From: Thamnaconus septentrionalis
Taxonomy: Eukaryota > Chordata > Actinopteri > Tetraodontiformes > Monacanthidae
DNA: 64,000 nucleotides
Direction: 5' to 3'
Assembly: GCA_009823395.1 (NCBI GenBank)
Contig: CM020506.1
Location: forward strand, 2,469,501 to 2,533,500
Shown here: in pieces, positions 38,305 through 50,323 of the stretch
How the letters are laid out: each line of letters starts with the position of its first letter
How positions within the stretch are numbered: position 1 is the stretch's first letter
Translations under genes and position numbers: made by a program
The notes under the pieces: model-generated
What the model was told of the DNA's origin: nothing
What the model saw: the letters and a program-made list of their open reading frames with translations, nothing else
Database searches by the model: none

Positions 38305-40607
38305 GAAAAACTTGCAATGGATCCTCCATTTAAAAAAACAGTTTGATGCTCCGAACCCATTGAATCACCCATCTTTAACCAAACAAACACCTATATAATT
38401 GGTCCTTTGTCAAACTAAACTTTTCAGCGTCACTTTCAAAGTGACCTTGACTCTCTCCAACCTACATTTTCTCCCTCCTGACCAAGTATTTACATCAAGC
38501 CTTTGAAAGTCGAGACTGACTTGTTGCTGTTCCTGACATTCCACTTTATTCGGTGTGAATGGCTTTAAAATAAAAGAACCATAGTGATAATAATAAATGG
38601 ACTGAAAACTCTTTATGTTTGCTGCTGAAATGGCCTCACCGACTCTGGACAAGGTTGCTATGCAGTATCTCTGTGCTCTGCAAATTGTTAGGCTGGATTG
38701 GAAAATCACTCTCTCTACCCATTGTGTTGTTTTCTTTTTTTTTGCTGTTGTCTCCCATTCCCTCTGCTTCCTGAATGGGGGTAAATGAATTGCCAGGGGG
38801 GTTGAGAAAACAGTCGTGATTCGGGCTCCTACTGCTTTTGCAATAAACTAACGCTAACAGAACGAGTCCAAATTCCCACTAATGAGAAGAGCATCTGGGC
38901 AAGAATACTTGATGTTATGAACTCCCCAATCTGCGCTAATTAGCAGTGGGTGAAAAGAAAGGAAAAGTCACAAGTGGCGATTAAGTCTGGGCGAATCGTG
39001 TTAAGTCATAGTGATAAGAGTTTGTCTGACTGGCAGTGTGTATTGATGACGTGCTTGAACCACAGGCTATAAATAACCTTTCTTTAACCACAGGCATTTG
39101 CATGCCTCAGGCAACGCACGTGTAGAATTTAGCTTCGGAACGGCACATAAGTACCTGCGCTCGACTACCTCCTGTACATACAAAGCTGGTTCCCGCGTGT
39201 GCAGATGTTGCGATAAACCTTCCTGACAAGATGGTTAATTTACCCTTGTGGCGGGCCGGTTTGCCCCTCACCCAGGGGTTCATCACCAGCAGATGGGAGG
39301 TAATTGGAATGGATGCCTACAGATGCTGCAGCGCACTCAAATGGATTCATCACATCAGGCGTCCGAATGAACTGATGGAGGGACTGTTTGTTTGTAAGCT
39401 AATTAGGCAGAAATTTGCTTTCATTTTTCTCATCATCCGACAATTGATGTAATGAAGGTGGTCCAGTCTCCGGAGGGATGGAGGGAGGGAGGCAGGGAGG
39501 GAGAGGGGTGCTGTCCAGCGGACTGCGCTGCTGGATTGTATGCGTGCGGAGGACTGCGTGCGTGCTAGAGGAGGAAGAATTGCTTTGCAGCCGGAAAGCG
39601 GAGAGCGATCTGTCCGAGCCTGTTGACGTGCGCTCTTAGCGTGTATTCACAGACACACGTTAAATGTGGGCGCACCCATGGAACACTGTGAGATTGTCCG
39701 CAGCGATTGATGATTGTGCCTTTGCCTATATCCACATATGGTTGTCTTCACATGCAGGTAGTGTCACCTTCATTTGCCTCCTCAGAGATACTCCAGTCTT
39801 GGCACTTTGCATAACTACTGCCCCTATCCAAATCCATTTGCCTCTTCAAGCACTGTTAAGTTCCATTTGCAGGCAATTTTCCTTGGCGTTAGAGATGTTT
39901 GGTCTTTTGCTGAACCAACTGCTTCATTTTAAAGCCCTCTAAAAGGACTTAATATATTTACCATTAGTTGTCTTTGTCCGACCACCTTCCTGGTTCTAGC
40001 AGTGAGAAAGGCAGGTTTTGGATTTGTTGTAATAATATCATCATAAAAAAGGCAAAAAAAAAAAATAGCATTCCTTTCGAATAGTCAGCAACAATTAAAC
40101 AGGCTTTTTGCCTACAGTGTTAAAGTTTGATAATAGGAACTGTTCCAAACATTCCATTTGGGCAAGCAGACCGCCGGCCACAGAAACAGTGTTGCAAGGT
40201 AGCACACCTGGATGAATTCCTTTAAGCTAGAGGAGCTCTGAAGTTGTAATCAGAGTGCATTTTCTGCACTGCAGTACCAGTATTAAAAAAAAAAAATCTG
40301 ATTTCAAGAGTGAAGTCAATGTTTGGCTTTGGCCGCACCAGGTTCGTATGATTTGCAGGATGACGTGTGGCTGGGTCTCGCTGCATTACATAAACTCTAA
40401 AACACAAGACTTTTGGTGCAGAGGCTTAGAATTGCAGTGGCTGGAAGAAGATCCTCTCGGCACAGATACAGAGGAGGACAAAGAGAGACGGCCTTACATT
40501 TTTTTTTTGGGGGGTGGGGGTTAACACAGGGGAAACAAGGGAAATAATGCCCTTGTGGTCTAAGCATGGCATCGGCAACTGCAGCTCCTTCGATTGTCCT
40601 GGCTGGG

Positions 40608-40662
40608 ACTGGCTAGCCTAGCTAGCTAGGGCAACCAGGAAACTGGCTAGCTAGGACAACCA
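40608..40662. repeat. Short direct duplication around CTAGCTAG
   Basis: ACTGGCTAGCCTAGCTAGCT followed by agggcaacca at 40608-40637 is repeated as actggctagctaggacaacc at 40642-40661, the second copy lacking about 9 bases. Confidence 0.7.
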
Positions 40663-41242
40663 TATGTGCCTGTGGCCAGCTGTTCTCTTTTTTATTATGT
40701 TGTAATAAACATAATTTAACGTAATAATTTATAAATTTAACCCATTCCTATGTTGCACTCATGCAGTGAAGAGGGCATAATGTTAAACGTTCAGCTAGGG
40801 AGGGAAGCTTGTCCAAGAAGCTGTGCCATGCAGAGGAAATTTGGATATTGGGCAAATTTAATTTTACTTTTTTGCAGGGCAGCCAACTAATTTGCTCCTT
40901 TACTCTTGGAAAGTGAATTTTTTGGGGGGGGATTTTCTGCACTCATAAATGAAGTGCTGGGTGAATGAGGTTGGAGTGGAACATGGAAGGTGCCAGCTCG
41001 CTGATGGCTTTGCTTCGTGATTTGAGGTAAATCCATATCTGCCTTCCAGCTGTTGGAACAGCAGGGGCAAGTGATTTAATTAAAGCTGCATTTTCTAATT
41101 TAATTCAAGTTCTGTTTTTTTTTTTTTTTTTTTAATTCTCAAAGAAAGAACAAGAGGCTGAGTTTAATTAAAAACGTTGAATTCTGCAGCATGTTAAGGA
41201 ATGAACGCTGGCTTGGGGGCATGGGCACTTTGTCTTATAAAC

Positions 41243-41645
41243 TTACTGGCCACTGTCTAAGGTACACCTTACTAGTTGTCCCATGATTCTATTTGGTATA
41301 TATTCAATAAGGGGGGCATTCCTTTGGGGTTCATACTGACATGTAGCATCATGCAGCTGCTGCAAATTTGCCAGCTGGACGTCCCAACAGTCTCTTTTTC
41401 TGTCACATCCCAGAGGTAATCTTTTGGATTGAGATCTTATGACTGTTGAGGTCATTTGACTGCAGCATACTCAAGGTCATCTTCAAGAAACCAGAAATTC
41501 AGACCATTTAAGCATTGGGGCGTGGCACATTTTACTGTGGTAAAGAGCCATAAGAAGATGGGACACCATGATCATAAAGTGATGGACAACGACTGGTACT
41601 AACGTGTGTGCCAAAAGATTCTCCATCAGCGGCAGGATGGATGTA
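41243..41645 (-). mobile_element. Tc1-like transposon remnant, 3' portion
   Basis: The plus strand begins with a terminal repeat of the same family (TTACTGGCCACTGTCTAAGG), and the minus strand encodes the decayed C-terminal end of the transposase (DVQLANLQQLHDATCQYEP). Internal deletions are apparent after about 41520, and similarity fades near 41645. It has the same orientation as the 36.1-36.5 kb remnant, but the 3' portion lies upstream in the element sense, so the two are separate insertions rather than one split copy. Confidence 0.75.
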
Positions 41646-43547
41646 TAATGACTGCTACTTTTAGAATCAATTTAATTTGAACTGAGTACCAAATCAAGAA
41701 AATACTTTAGTTAGTTATAACACATTTATAAATCTTCCTTTGAACCACAACGTGGTATCAACAAAAATCTGGTGTAGTTCTGCTGCTTCCATTGGTCTTC
41801 TTCTCTTTCTTACTTATTTCCATGTGAAAATAGAGGCTTGCCTTGTATCATACAGAGTGGCTGCAGGTGAGAACCGATAACTTCCTCACCCCATTCAGCC
41901 CGAACCCTGAAAACTGAAAGGCATCTCAAGCCGGATCTATTATCTTCCCCATCTTGGCCGTCCTCTTTTGTTTTGAGCGACACTTTTTTTACACTGCATA
42001 ACGCGTAATGAACCTTCACCACACCTCCCTTCAGTAGCCACCCAACAAAGACGGCTATTGAAAGGATGTGCGCTGGTGTAGTAAGATGTTTGGTCTCGCC
42101 ATCGTGGACGTGTCTGCTTGCTGTCTGAGCGCACGGCCATTGTAAAATATGGTTCAGGTCAAGGCCTCGTGGGCCGCAGCGAGGCACTTGGTAATCCATT
42201 TCAACGGTGCAAAGTGCTCCCACGCAACTGATCAATATCCGCCATCAATAACAACAAAGAAAAGACCTGATGCAAACTGAAAGTTTGCACAGTGCTTTCT
42301 ATGGAAAGGAAAAATGATGGGCAGACTTCATAAAAATCTAAATGAAATCGATCCTGACACGTTAAGTGTCCTAAATGTCACACCCATTTTGTGAAAGGCT
42401 CTTGTACTGGCCATGCATGGTTAAGTATTTTTAACTGCAGCTCAGTACTGGTCATCAAGGTGCAGGTGACGTTTAGGTGACACGAGACAGCAGGAGCCTT
42501 AACTGGGCTGTGCAGAAACTCCTTAAAATGCTGTACAAGCTAAGGGCGTGTTTGCATTGGTGAGGGTGAGGGTGAGGGGTAAACATCATGAAACTGAACA
42601 GACATGAATAAGGGCCAGATTGGGGCACTGCAGGGCTCAGACTCTGGCGGTTTTATTTTAGCATCACAGCTGGCATGAGAACAATGAGAGATCAAGAGTG
42701 AGGCCAGAAAACAGTGATTTACACCAACAGCGTTTGGAACTGGTTGATGCTTAATTGGGCAAACTGCTTTTTGGTTCTGTTCATGCAAAACTTATGATAC
42801 ATGCATTTTTTTTTTTTTTTTGTGTCTGCCTCAATCTTTCATTAGAAATACCTTTTACTGCACAAGATTACTCATGCAAGCTCTTTGTATTTATTAGCCT
42901 TTAACATTTCTTCAAGAAAGCTTCATTTATTAAAAAAAAAGAAAAAGTGACTACACCGGGGAACACTTATTAACTTATTTTTCTGCACAGCCTCGAGCTT
43001 TCCCCACAAGTTCAAAGGCCAGAGAATTGCATGAAGCTTATTTCTTTGAGGGGATGTCATCGAGCCCAGTACACCAAAATCACAAACACATTTTTTGCAG
43101 CACTGCCAGCAGAGTTTGCCTCAGATTTGTTCATAACATTTTTTTTTTTTTTTTTTTATTCGGGGGGGCTTTTAAAACCCCAATGAATAAATGATGCCCC
43201 GCTTTTGAAGTTTACTCCAGCGGATGGTTTGGTTAATGAAATCAGATTTTTTTTAACAACTCCTATTAGAAAAGCTCTCAGAGGAAATGTGGTCCATCGG
43301 TAGTTACAGTTGGAGCTGCCCGCTGCTGTCATAATCCATCATTCTTCCTCTGCACAATGCGAATATAGGCAAGAGCAATGGAGACAAAACAGCGTGACAG
43401 CGTTTTCGAGCTTGTCTTCTGTCACTGGGGGGAGGGGATGTTGCCATATACAGCAGAGGCAGAGCGAGAAAATAACTCATAAAATTTTCAAATGTGGCAA
43501 CACTGAAGCCTTTTTTTGGCGTCTCGGGGAGGGAGCGTGTTCTCGCA

Positions 43548-43593
43548 TGTGTATGTATGTATGTGTGTGTGTGTTTGTGTGTATGTGTGTGTG
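43548..43593. repeat. TG/TATG microsatellite
   Basis: Interrupted TGTG and TATG repeats. Confidence 0.85.
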
Positions 43594-44236
43594 CATCTGG
43601 ATGAGGGATGAAGCCGACAATGTCTGGAAAGTCGCGTCTATTTAAAGCAGGCAGTTCAAGTGCTGAGAAAGCTCTTTTTTCTCTCCACACACACAGACAC
43701 ATTTCAGTGGCATTCCATCATCTCTGGGGCGCATTTCAAACATCAATTTGAAACCCCCCAAAAAATTATTTGGGGGCCGTTTGAACAAAAAGCTTTCTGC
43801 AAGCTGTCCGGCAGCAGCTGAATGACAGATGACAAACACATGTCCTTTCTTTTTTCTTCTCCCCTCCACAACTTTTGTTTTAAGCTTCTTCTCTTCCTCC
43901 CCAACCCATCGCTGCGTTGCACATTTTTATCCCTGAAATATGGATAACCTCTAAAAGTGGTCAATCCATTACGAGTCACATGCTTGGCTGCATGATTTTA
44001 TGAGCGGAGGACGCTGAGTTGTGTCTTTGGGTGCAGCCGCGAGTCTTTTCCTCCCTGCCGGTACATTCCGCCGCTGCTAGTGGTCCTGCAGGAGTAGTTG
44101 AACTCAGCAATGACCCCAGAAAGGCAGTACTAATGAATAGTGCTCATCCATCCTCCACGCCTCGCCATCCATCAAGCGTCCATCCATTTATCTCTCCATA
44201 CGGCGCCACGCTACGCGGCCACATCCGCCCGCTTAC

Positions 44237-44338
44237 CTATGAGGATGAGCATGCAGACCAGCAGTGCTATGAGTGCCCCGGGGCTGAGAGCTGCGCTCAT
44301 TACGTAGGCTGTGGCATTGCATGTTTGGATGGCTCCAT
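44237..44338 (-). CDS. cdh22: cdh22 exon: membrane-proximal stalk and transmembrane helix
   Basis: This 102 bp exon encodes a short extracellular stalk (DGAIQTCNATAY) followed by most of the single-pass transmembrane helix, from about ALSPGALIALLVC onward. The hydrophobic run is completed by the next exon, giving roughly 27 non-polar residues before the basic stop-transfer segment KRHRK. The stalk has the last conserved EC5 cysteine and an NAT glycosylation sequon. The acceptor is ttaacaacacag and the donor ATAG/GTAAGC. It starts with two bases of a split Asp codon and ends with one base of a split Val codon. The SPGALIALL wording is a CDH22-like feature by memory. Confidence 0.94.
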
Positions 44339-44606
44339 CTGTGTTGTTAAAAAAAAAGAAAAAAAGGACAATACACACGTTAATCAGCAAATTGCGATTT
44401 ATATTGAGCATAGATGTTCAGGGGAATATGTTTTCATCATGCATGCCTTCAAAGTGTTGCAGCTTCCAGCACCTCGAAGGTGGTGGGGCAATTGTTTACT
44501 GATCAAAGCAGTGGCCCCGGTGACCTTTTCATAGGCGGCACCGACTCAGAAGGTGACAGTGATGATAATGCCAGTAATGGTGCGGCTCCCGCTTCAGCTC
44601 GCTCAC
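44339..44606 (-). other. cdh22: Short cdh22 intron between EC5 and transmembrane exons
   Basis: A 268 bp intron with donor GTGAGC and acceptor AACAACACAG preceded by a T-rich tract. Retention would add 34 residues after the EC5 exon and then a stop at 44503-44505, giving a product without a membrane anchor. Nothing else is recognised in it. Confidence 0.9.
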
Positions 44607-44756
44607 CTGTGTCGCAGCCGCAGACGTGGATGGTCAGCGTGCCGGTGGAGCTGAGGGGCGGAGGCCCGCTGTCAACCACCAGGATGGGCAGGAAGTACAC
44701 GTTCTGCTCGTGGCGGTTGAAGCCTGACCGCTGTGTCCGGATGCCAGCTGTGTTGT
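44607..44756 (-). CDS. cdh22: cdh22 exon: second half of EC5
   Basis: This 150 bp exon encodes the remainder of EC5. It begins DNTAGIRTQRSGFNRHE and continues through the FLPILVVDSG core to TGTLTIHVCGCDT. The CxC pair is the conserved cysteine motif of classical cadherin EC5 domains; with the cysteine in the 62.9 kb exon and the one in the next exon it forms the usual four-cysteine set next to the membrane. The acceptor is tctgcccaacccag and the donor ACAG/GTGAGC. Both ends carry split codons (2 bases in, 1 base out), and both junction codons resolve to Asp. The following intron is only 268 bp. Confidence 0.94.
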
Positions 44757-45314
44757 CTGGGTTGGGCAGAGGGGAAGAATTGCGTCAGCGGATGGGGGAG
44801 GGCCAGCACGCAACTGGGCAAAAATGCATGAATGGATCCATTTTAGAGGGACAAAACGTCAAGGCTTCCTCAACAGTGACTGCAGTGAAATTTTAAATAA
44901 TAAAAAAAACAAACAAACAAACAAAAAAAGTGCATTTTTTTTCTCCTCTGAGCAATAAAGCGGAATAAACGTGGGGGAAGTAGATAAGTTGATAGCCTTC
45001 GTCATAAAGGCCGTTTCGACATTCGATAAATGTCAAATAGGCAGTTCGACAAGTTTAAAGGCTCGACACTTGGCAGGGAAAAAAGGGCTTAAGTAACAAA
45101 GGAGATCAAAGTACCAGGCCAAGAGTGCCCGGTCAGAATGTATTATCAGAGCCGAGAAACTCGTCCTGAAGACTGCAGGATCTGTTTGAGAAAATCCCCT
45201 GAGCAGCTTTCACATTCTCAACACTTATCGCGCACGTGTGGTACGAGGACCAACAACAGCAGGAGGGGCCAGGTTATGGAGACGGGGAGACACTGTTTGA
45301 AATGAAACTTCATT

Positions 45315-45365
45315 GGTGTGTGTGCGTGCGCGCGCGCGCGTGTGTGTGTGTGTGTGTGTGTGTGT
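45315..45365. repeat. GT-GC-GT alternating purine-pyrimidine repeat
   Basis: About 50 bp of strictly alternating pyrimidine and purine: a central GC block flanked by GT blocks. This is a favourable sequence for Z-DNA. Confidence 0.9.
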
Positions 45366-46591
45366 ATGAGTGTTCTCCCGGCGACAAAGATAAATGTTAG
45401 ACAGAACACCGGAGGAGGCTTTGACAAATAGTCTGAGAAGCTTGGTGGGTAGACTTGCGCAGGGGATGCCGAGCCATCCATCTCAGTGGACATTCATCAC
45501 CCTTATCCATGTCATCCTGGAGCCTCTCTCGCACATGTACAACAATCTTTGTAATAGTGTTTATGGAAATGTTACACCCCTGACTTTGTCCTTTTGACTT
45601 GGACACACGCACACATGCAGGCTCACAGCTATCTGCAGTAAATATTATCTTCAGAATGTATGAATTCACCTTTGTAGTTCTGTCTTAAAATAAGCTGCTG
45701 GGAGAGGTGATCTTTGAAACTATTATTAAAAAAAAGTACCTTGAAGTTCGTGCACTGTTTCCTGAAGATTATGCAGAATTCTCTTTGGCAGTAAATAATC
45801 TCTTATCTAATCTATGCCCCCAGCCTGCCAATTATCTCCCAGAATCGTAAAGAATTGTTTATTTATGTTGTTTGATCCACTGTTCAGTCAGTGTGTGTCT
45901 CTGTGTGTGTCCTTTGCGATGGATATCAAATGAGGAAAAACAAAGTTGGGATCTAAAACTGAGTGTTTTTTTTTTGTTGTTTTGTTTTGTTTTTTTCCCC
46001 AGGAGGGTCTCAACAGAAGTTGTTTTCTGGAGGTCTATGGAGTTTTATTTTGTATTTTGAGAGGGTGGGGGTGGGGTGGGAGTGTCATCGTGCATGCTGC
46101 TCTGATGCACTGAAGTCCAGGGTGGTTTCTTTCAACCTCAGATGGCTCATTCAAGATAACTGAGCTAATACAGGTGCACCGTCTTACTTTATGGAGGGGG
46201 ATGGCATCTATTAGGCATGCTCCTAATTTTCCCCCACTAATTTTGTCTGTTTTCTGCACAATTTGTGTTGTTCTGATAAGCAGATGGAATCAAATGCAAA
46301 CTATGGCGAGGGAGAGGGGAAAGTTGTTTCCCTCCACTCTGGCATCCATCGGATTCCCTTAATATTATTAAACTAGCTCTGCGCGGTTCTCTGATGAAGT
46401 GCCTGGCTGCGGTGCGAGACGTCTCATTAGCAGCTCGAACCATTTAAAAGGTAACTGCTCTGCTGGAAGGCAGAGTGCGCTGATTCCTGGCTGCACGGCA
46501 TGATGTGTTCCAGTGATGGTCGGCTGTTGACTCACACGTCACATCTGCTGAGGATTGGCAAATCTGAAGGCTACGTTAACTTGGATCACGT

Positions 46592-47576
46592 CAGTGGTTC
46601 TCAAACTTTCTCTGTCACGCCCCACCTTGGAGGAAGAAAATTTTCCATGCCCCCCCCCAAAAAAAGAAAAGCCAAAATGGTGACAAAATAGGTTTTTTCA
46701 AATTCAGTGAAACAACATAAAAGTGCAAATAATGTTTTACCATTGGCACTAATATCAAAACCAACATTTTTTTTTTTTTTTTATCATGAACATTCAATTC
46801 ACATTCATTTCACTTTTCTCTTCATTTATGAAATCATTTATTTGTACAAATAAACAACTTTAGCAAATCAGTCTTTGTGACATCACATCCTGAACATTAC
46901 TTTTTAAACAAGAATACTCCGTTCACTTTTCTGCTGTGCAAATAACTGTTTTTGGCAAACCACTTTTGTGACATCCACCATCCTGGCTGCCCTGTGAAAC
47001 AACACAGCTTTATGTTGTGCTCCCATCTCCTCACAAAGTGCAGAGAATAGCCGCGCTTTCAGGGGTCTTGCTTTGATGAAATTGACCACATCAACAACAT
47101 CAGTCATGCGACAACATGACATTTCTACCTGCCACACGGGATGACGTTGAGCGTTGCGTGCGCTCAACGTCATAATATCGCGCCAGTCGCGGCGTCGATC
47201 ACGTACTGATGCAAAGGTGTTTGATGACCTTCTATCAGCGCTGGAAAACTCTTCATTGTCCTCTGGCTTTTTAGCTCGTGGCTCGCGCATTAGAAAGAAA
47301 ATAGACCAGACGCCGAGCCGGCCGCGGAGGTGAACCCGCTTCCAGTCTGGCGTGAACGACACCATCGTTCCGCAGCTACTCGTGGAACGATTCTACAGCC
47401 AAAAGTGGCCAACAACAAAGAACACTGGCCACCGCCGCACTCCTGAATTCTTCTTTTCGTCCCTGTCAAATATTTGTCCATTCTGTGTACCTGAGCAGCG
47501 CTTTTCCCCGTCTCCCTCTCGCCCGGTGTTTCGCGGCCCCCCAGACGGGGCGCGCCACCCACTTTGAGAAACACTG
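46592..47576 (-). mobile_element. hAT-superfamily DNA transposon, internally deleted
   Basis: The left end begins CAGTGGTTCTCAAACTTT and the right end, reverse-complemented, begins CAGTGTTTCTCAAAGTGG; both continue into a C-rich block, forming imperfect terminal inverted repeats typical of Charlie-type hAT elements. Flanking 8-mers are gatcacgt (46584-46591) and gatgccgt (47577-47584), six of eight identical, the length expected for a hAT target-site duplication. The minus strand encodes a transposase fragment with VVNFIKARPLKARLFSALC and EEMGAQHKAVLFHR, a signature of ZBED5-like hAT transposases. At 985 bp the element is far too short for a full transposase and is non-autonomous. Confidence 0.85.
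46904..47365 (-). pseudogene. hAT transposase fragment (ZBED5-like) inside the element
   Basis: An open frame of 153 codons on the minus strand. Residues around 90-125 match the hAT dimerisation/catalytic region seen in ZBED5 and related proteins (FIKARPLKARLF, CEEMGAQHKAVLFH). The N-terminal zinc-finger part and most of the core are absent, and the sequence before and after this block appears scrambled by deletion. It is a relic of the transposon, not a host gene. Confidence 0.65.
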
Positions 47577-49157
47577 GATGCCGTAGTAGGTGCCGCTAAA
47601 AATCCTGACAAGAATCTTGCAATTTGCCAAGGCCTCGAATTGAGAGCCAAGGAAACGGATTTACACAGTAAATAACCCGCAGTTGCCACGACATGCCAAG
47701 TAGTAGCCACATGAGTGAGGGGGAGTCGTCTAGTATGTAGACTGCAGGGGAAGTGGGTCCAGTTGCTCAGAGCTCAAAGGTCAGCTTCCTTACAATGGAG
47801 TAGAACAGAAACTTTTGGCAATCCAGTAACAGCACAAAACAGTAATAATATCCTATGACTAGGAACCACCAGACCACAAGGACAGCAATCAATAAAGAGC
47901 AGAATTAATTTGAAATAAATCAATCAATGTGTGTGTGTGTGTGTGATCTAGGGACACCACTATTCCCTATTAAACAGTCTTTTAGTCTGGAAGGAAATAC
48001 TTCTTCCAGACTCAAAGTCCTCAGCCATCTCTGCAGTTTTGAATGTATAACGATTCAATGAGATGAGCTGAATCCTGTGGCTCAGAAGCTCCAACATTTA
48101 GAATCAGATTTATCCTTGCTGAGTTATCCTACTTGGTCAAGCAATAATCAAATCAAAGATTCTACTTGTTCAGGCTGAAATGGACTCATTTCTGATAAGA
48201 TTTTGATGGCAAAGTACTTACTTTTTTACTTAATTACTGACTCGTGATTCAGTGATCTGGTTTGATTTGTAATCGGTGTTGTAATGTGGGCATCACTCAT
48301 TTGGTAGGTTGATATTTCTTAAAAAGGGAAATTCTGGTACTTCAACAGAACACTGAAACATGCGCCTGGCCAGAGGGCAGCATGTTTTAGACAATACTGC
48401 TTGTTGGACACTCAAAAAATAATTACCTACATAAATAAATAAATAAAGCAGCAGGGTTTGTCCAAAGTCACGCATCCTCTCCCAGCCTGTTTTTCTGTCA
48501 CGGTCTTGCAGGATGACAGTGGATGTGACCGTAGTAAAATGAAAAAAAAACTAAAATAAAAGGCTGACAACGTTCAACACGGTCGTAATAAAAACTGGAC
48601 TGGGGTCTCTGCAGCCGTGCCAGCAGCTTCGTGCGACTGCGAGCTCAGCAGTGTTTAAGTCAGCGTCCTCGCACTAACAGCGGCAAGGCGCCACGACTCT
48701 GTCGGTGCGCGTCACGCACGTTCCCCGGCATCATGACTTTTGAATGATAAAAAAAAAGCTACTCGCATGACTTTAAAGACTTTAAGAACGCATGTGGAAA
48801 AGCCTCCTTGTCGTTGCGTCTCAAGGCTTTCAGACAGTGTGAAGCCATGTTGGGTGAAAGAGGAAATGTGACAGATCGGAAGTGACAGGTTGTCAAACAT
48901 GTCCACGAAGAGAAAAACCATGGCGGAAAAAAGGAGACGTTGAGGGGATAAAAAAAAAGTCTGTGTGTGTGCAGAGTGTACGCTCTTGTTTAAAATGTGA
49001 TGAGTTGTTGGATTTTGTTGTTGTGTGTTTGTCCAGCAGTATTTATAATAACAAACCAATCAAGTAGATTAATCATCATTAACTTATCCTTTACTCTGAG
49101 TCAACACAGCAAACATGTGAGACAAAGTCCAGTGTCTGTGTGTGAATTTATATCAGC

Positions 49158-49231
49158 TGCAGCTGCAGCAGCAGAAGAAGAAGAAGAAGAAGAAGAAGAA
49201 GAAGAAGAAGAAGAAGAAGAAGAAGAAGAAG
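49158..49231. repeat. CAG then (AAG)n microsatellite
   Basis: A short CAGCTG/CAG stretch passes into about 58 bp of pure AAG. It is a purine-only run on the plus strand that could adopt triplex forms. Confidence 0.9.
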
Positions 49232-50074
49232 ACTGACTCCTGTCAAGTATCTGCGTTTCTGTCTGTGTTCATGTTTTAAACACAGTGCCCATGCACGCTA
49301 CACAAGGTTATGTGCGCACTCACTGATACGTGAGCATGTGACGTGGGAGGGGGGTGGGCACTGAAGCAGACCTCGCTGACTTCGCTGACATTTCCCTCGC
49401 TCTGGCGGCTCCCCTGACATTTTCCTGGTGTCAGATCAATCTTGAGTTAGCCAGATGTCACATCCGCTTAGGTGCACGTCTCCAAACGAGGGATGTGCGA
49501 GCGCGTTAGCAAAAACACGGGCATCCATGAAAAACAAATAAATAAATAAATACATACATAAATAGATAAACAAGTGAAACTTCTCCACTGAGCCAAAGTC
49601 ATTACTTTCAGACAGGGTCAGCACAAAATAGGTGTTGTGTTTGCGCACAGAAAACCTTTCATATGATGACACAAAAGGAAATTACGCTAGTTTTTGTTTT
49701 TCGATGACAGATGAAGTATTACATTGGTCAGTTTGTGGTGAAAGCAAAAACTGCCACGTGACGGGCTACTTGCTTCTGAACGTCGGCACATAAAATACAA
49801 AACATTGCATTTTTTTCATCCAGTGATTTTGAACTTCACCTTTTCAATTTGGAAGCAAAATTTTGTTCATAGATAATTCATAGTTTGACTTTTTCCAAAC
49901 CTTACATGGCGAAGTACTGAGTGTCAGGCACTTTAAAAGCAACGGAACAAGTGGTGTTTATCCAAAACAAAACAATTCTGCCCGAATGTTTTATCAGAGT
50001 AGAGACAAAGACAAAGACAAAATGCAAAAAAGCACCTGTAATTTGTCTTTAAATTTTAAAATTGGTCCAAGATG

Positions 50075-50323
<249 letters not shown>

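Larger units (their letters stand above)
36046..44236 (-). other. cdh22: cdh22 last intron
   Basis: An 8.2 kb intron with donor GTAAGC at 44236 and acceptor CAG at 36046-36048. It contains two Tc1-like transposon remnants (36145-36540 and 41243-41645), an A-tract at 38279-38304, poly-T runs near 41116 and 43140, a TG/TATG repeat near 43550, and an AT-rich unique block with octamer and homeodomain-type core sites near 39090-39450. No additional exon is recognisable. Confidence 0.85.

Noticed and set aside
41810..42235. 141-codon minus-strand frame in the last intron
   Set aside because: No domain or cadherin similarity; inclusion between exons in frame is not supported by splice sites.
44414..44896. 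160-codon plus-strand frame over the EC5 exon
   Set aside because: Antisense to a confirmed exon and its splice sites; no recognisable protein.
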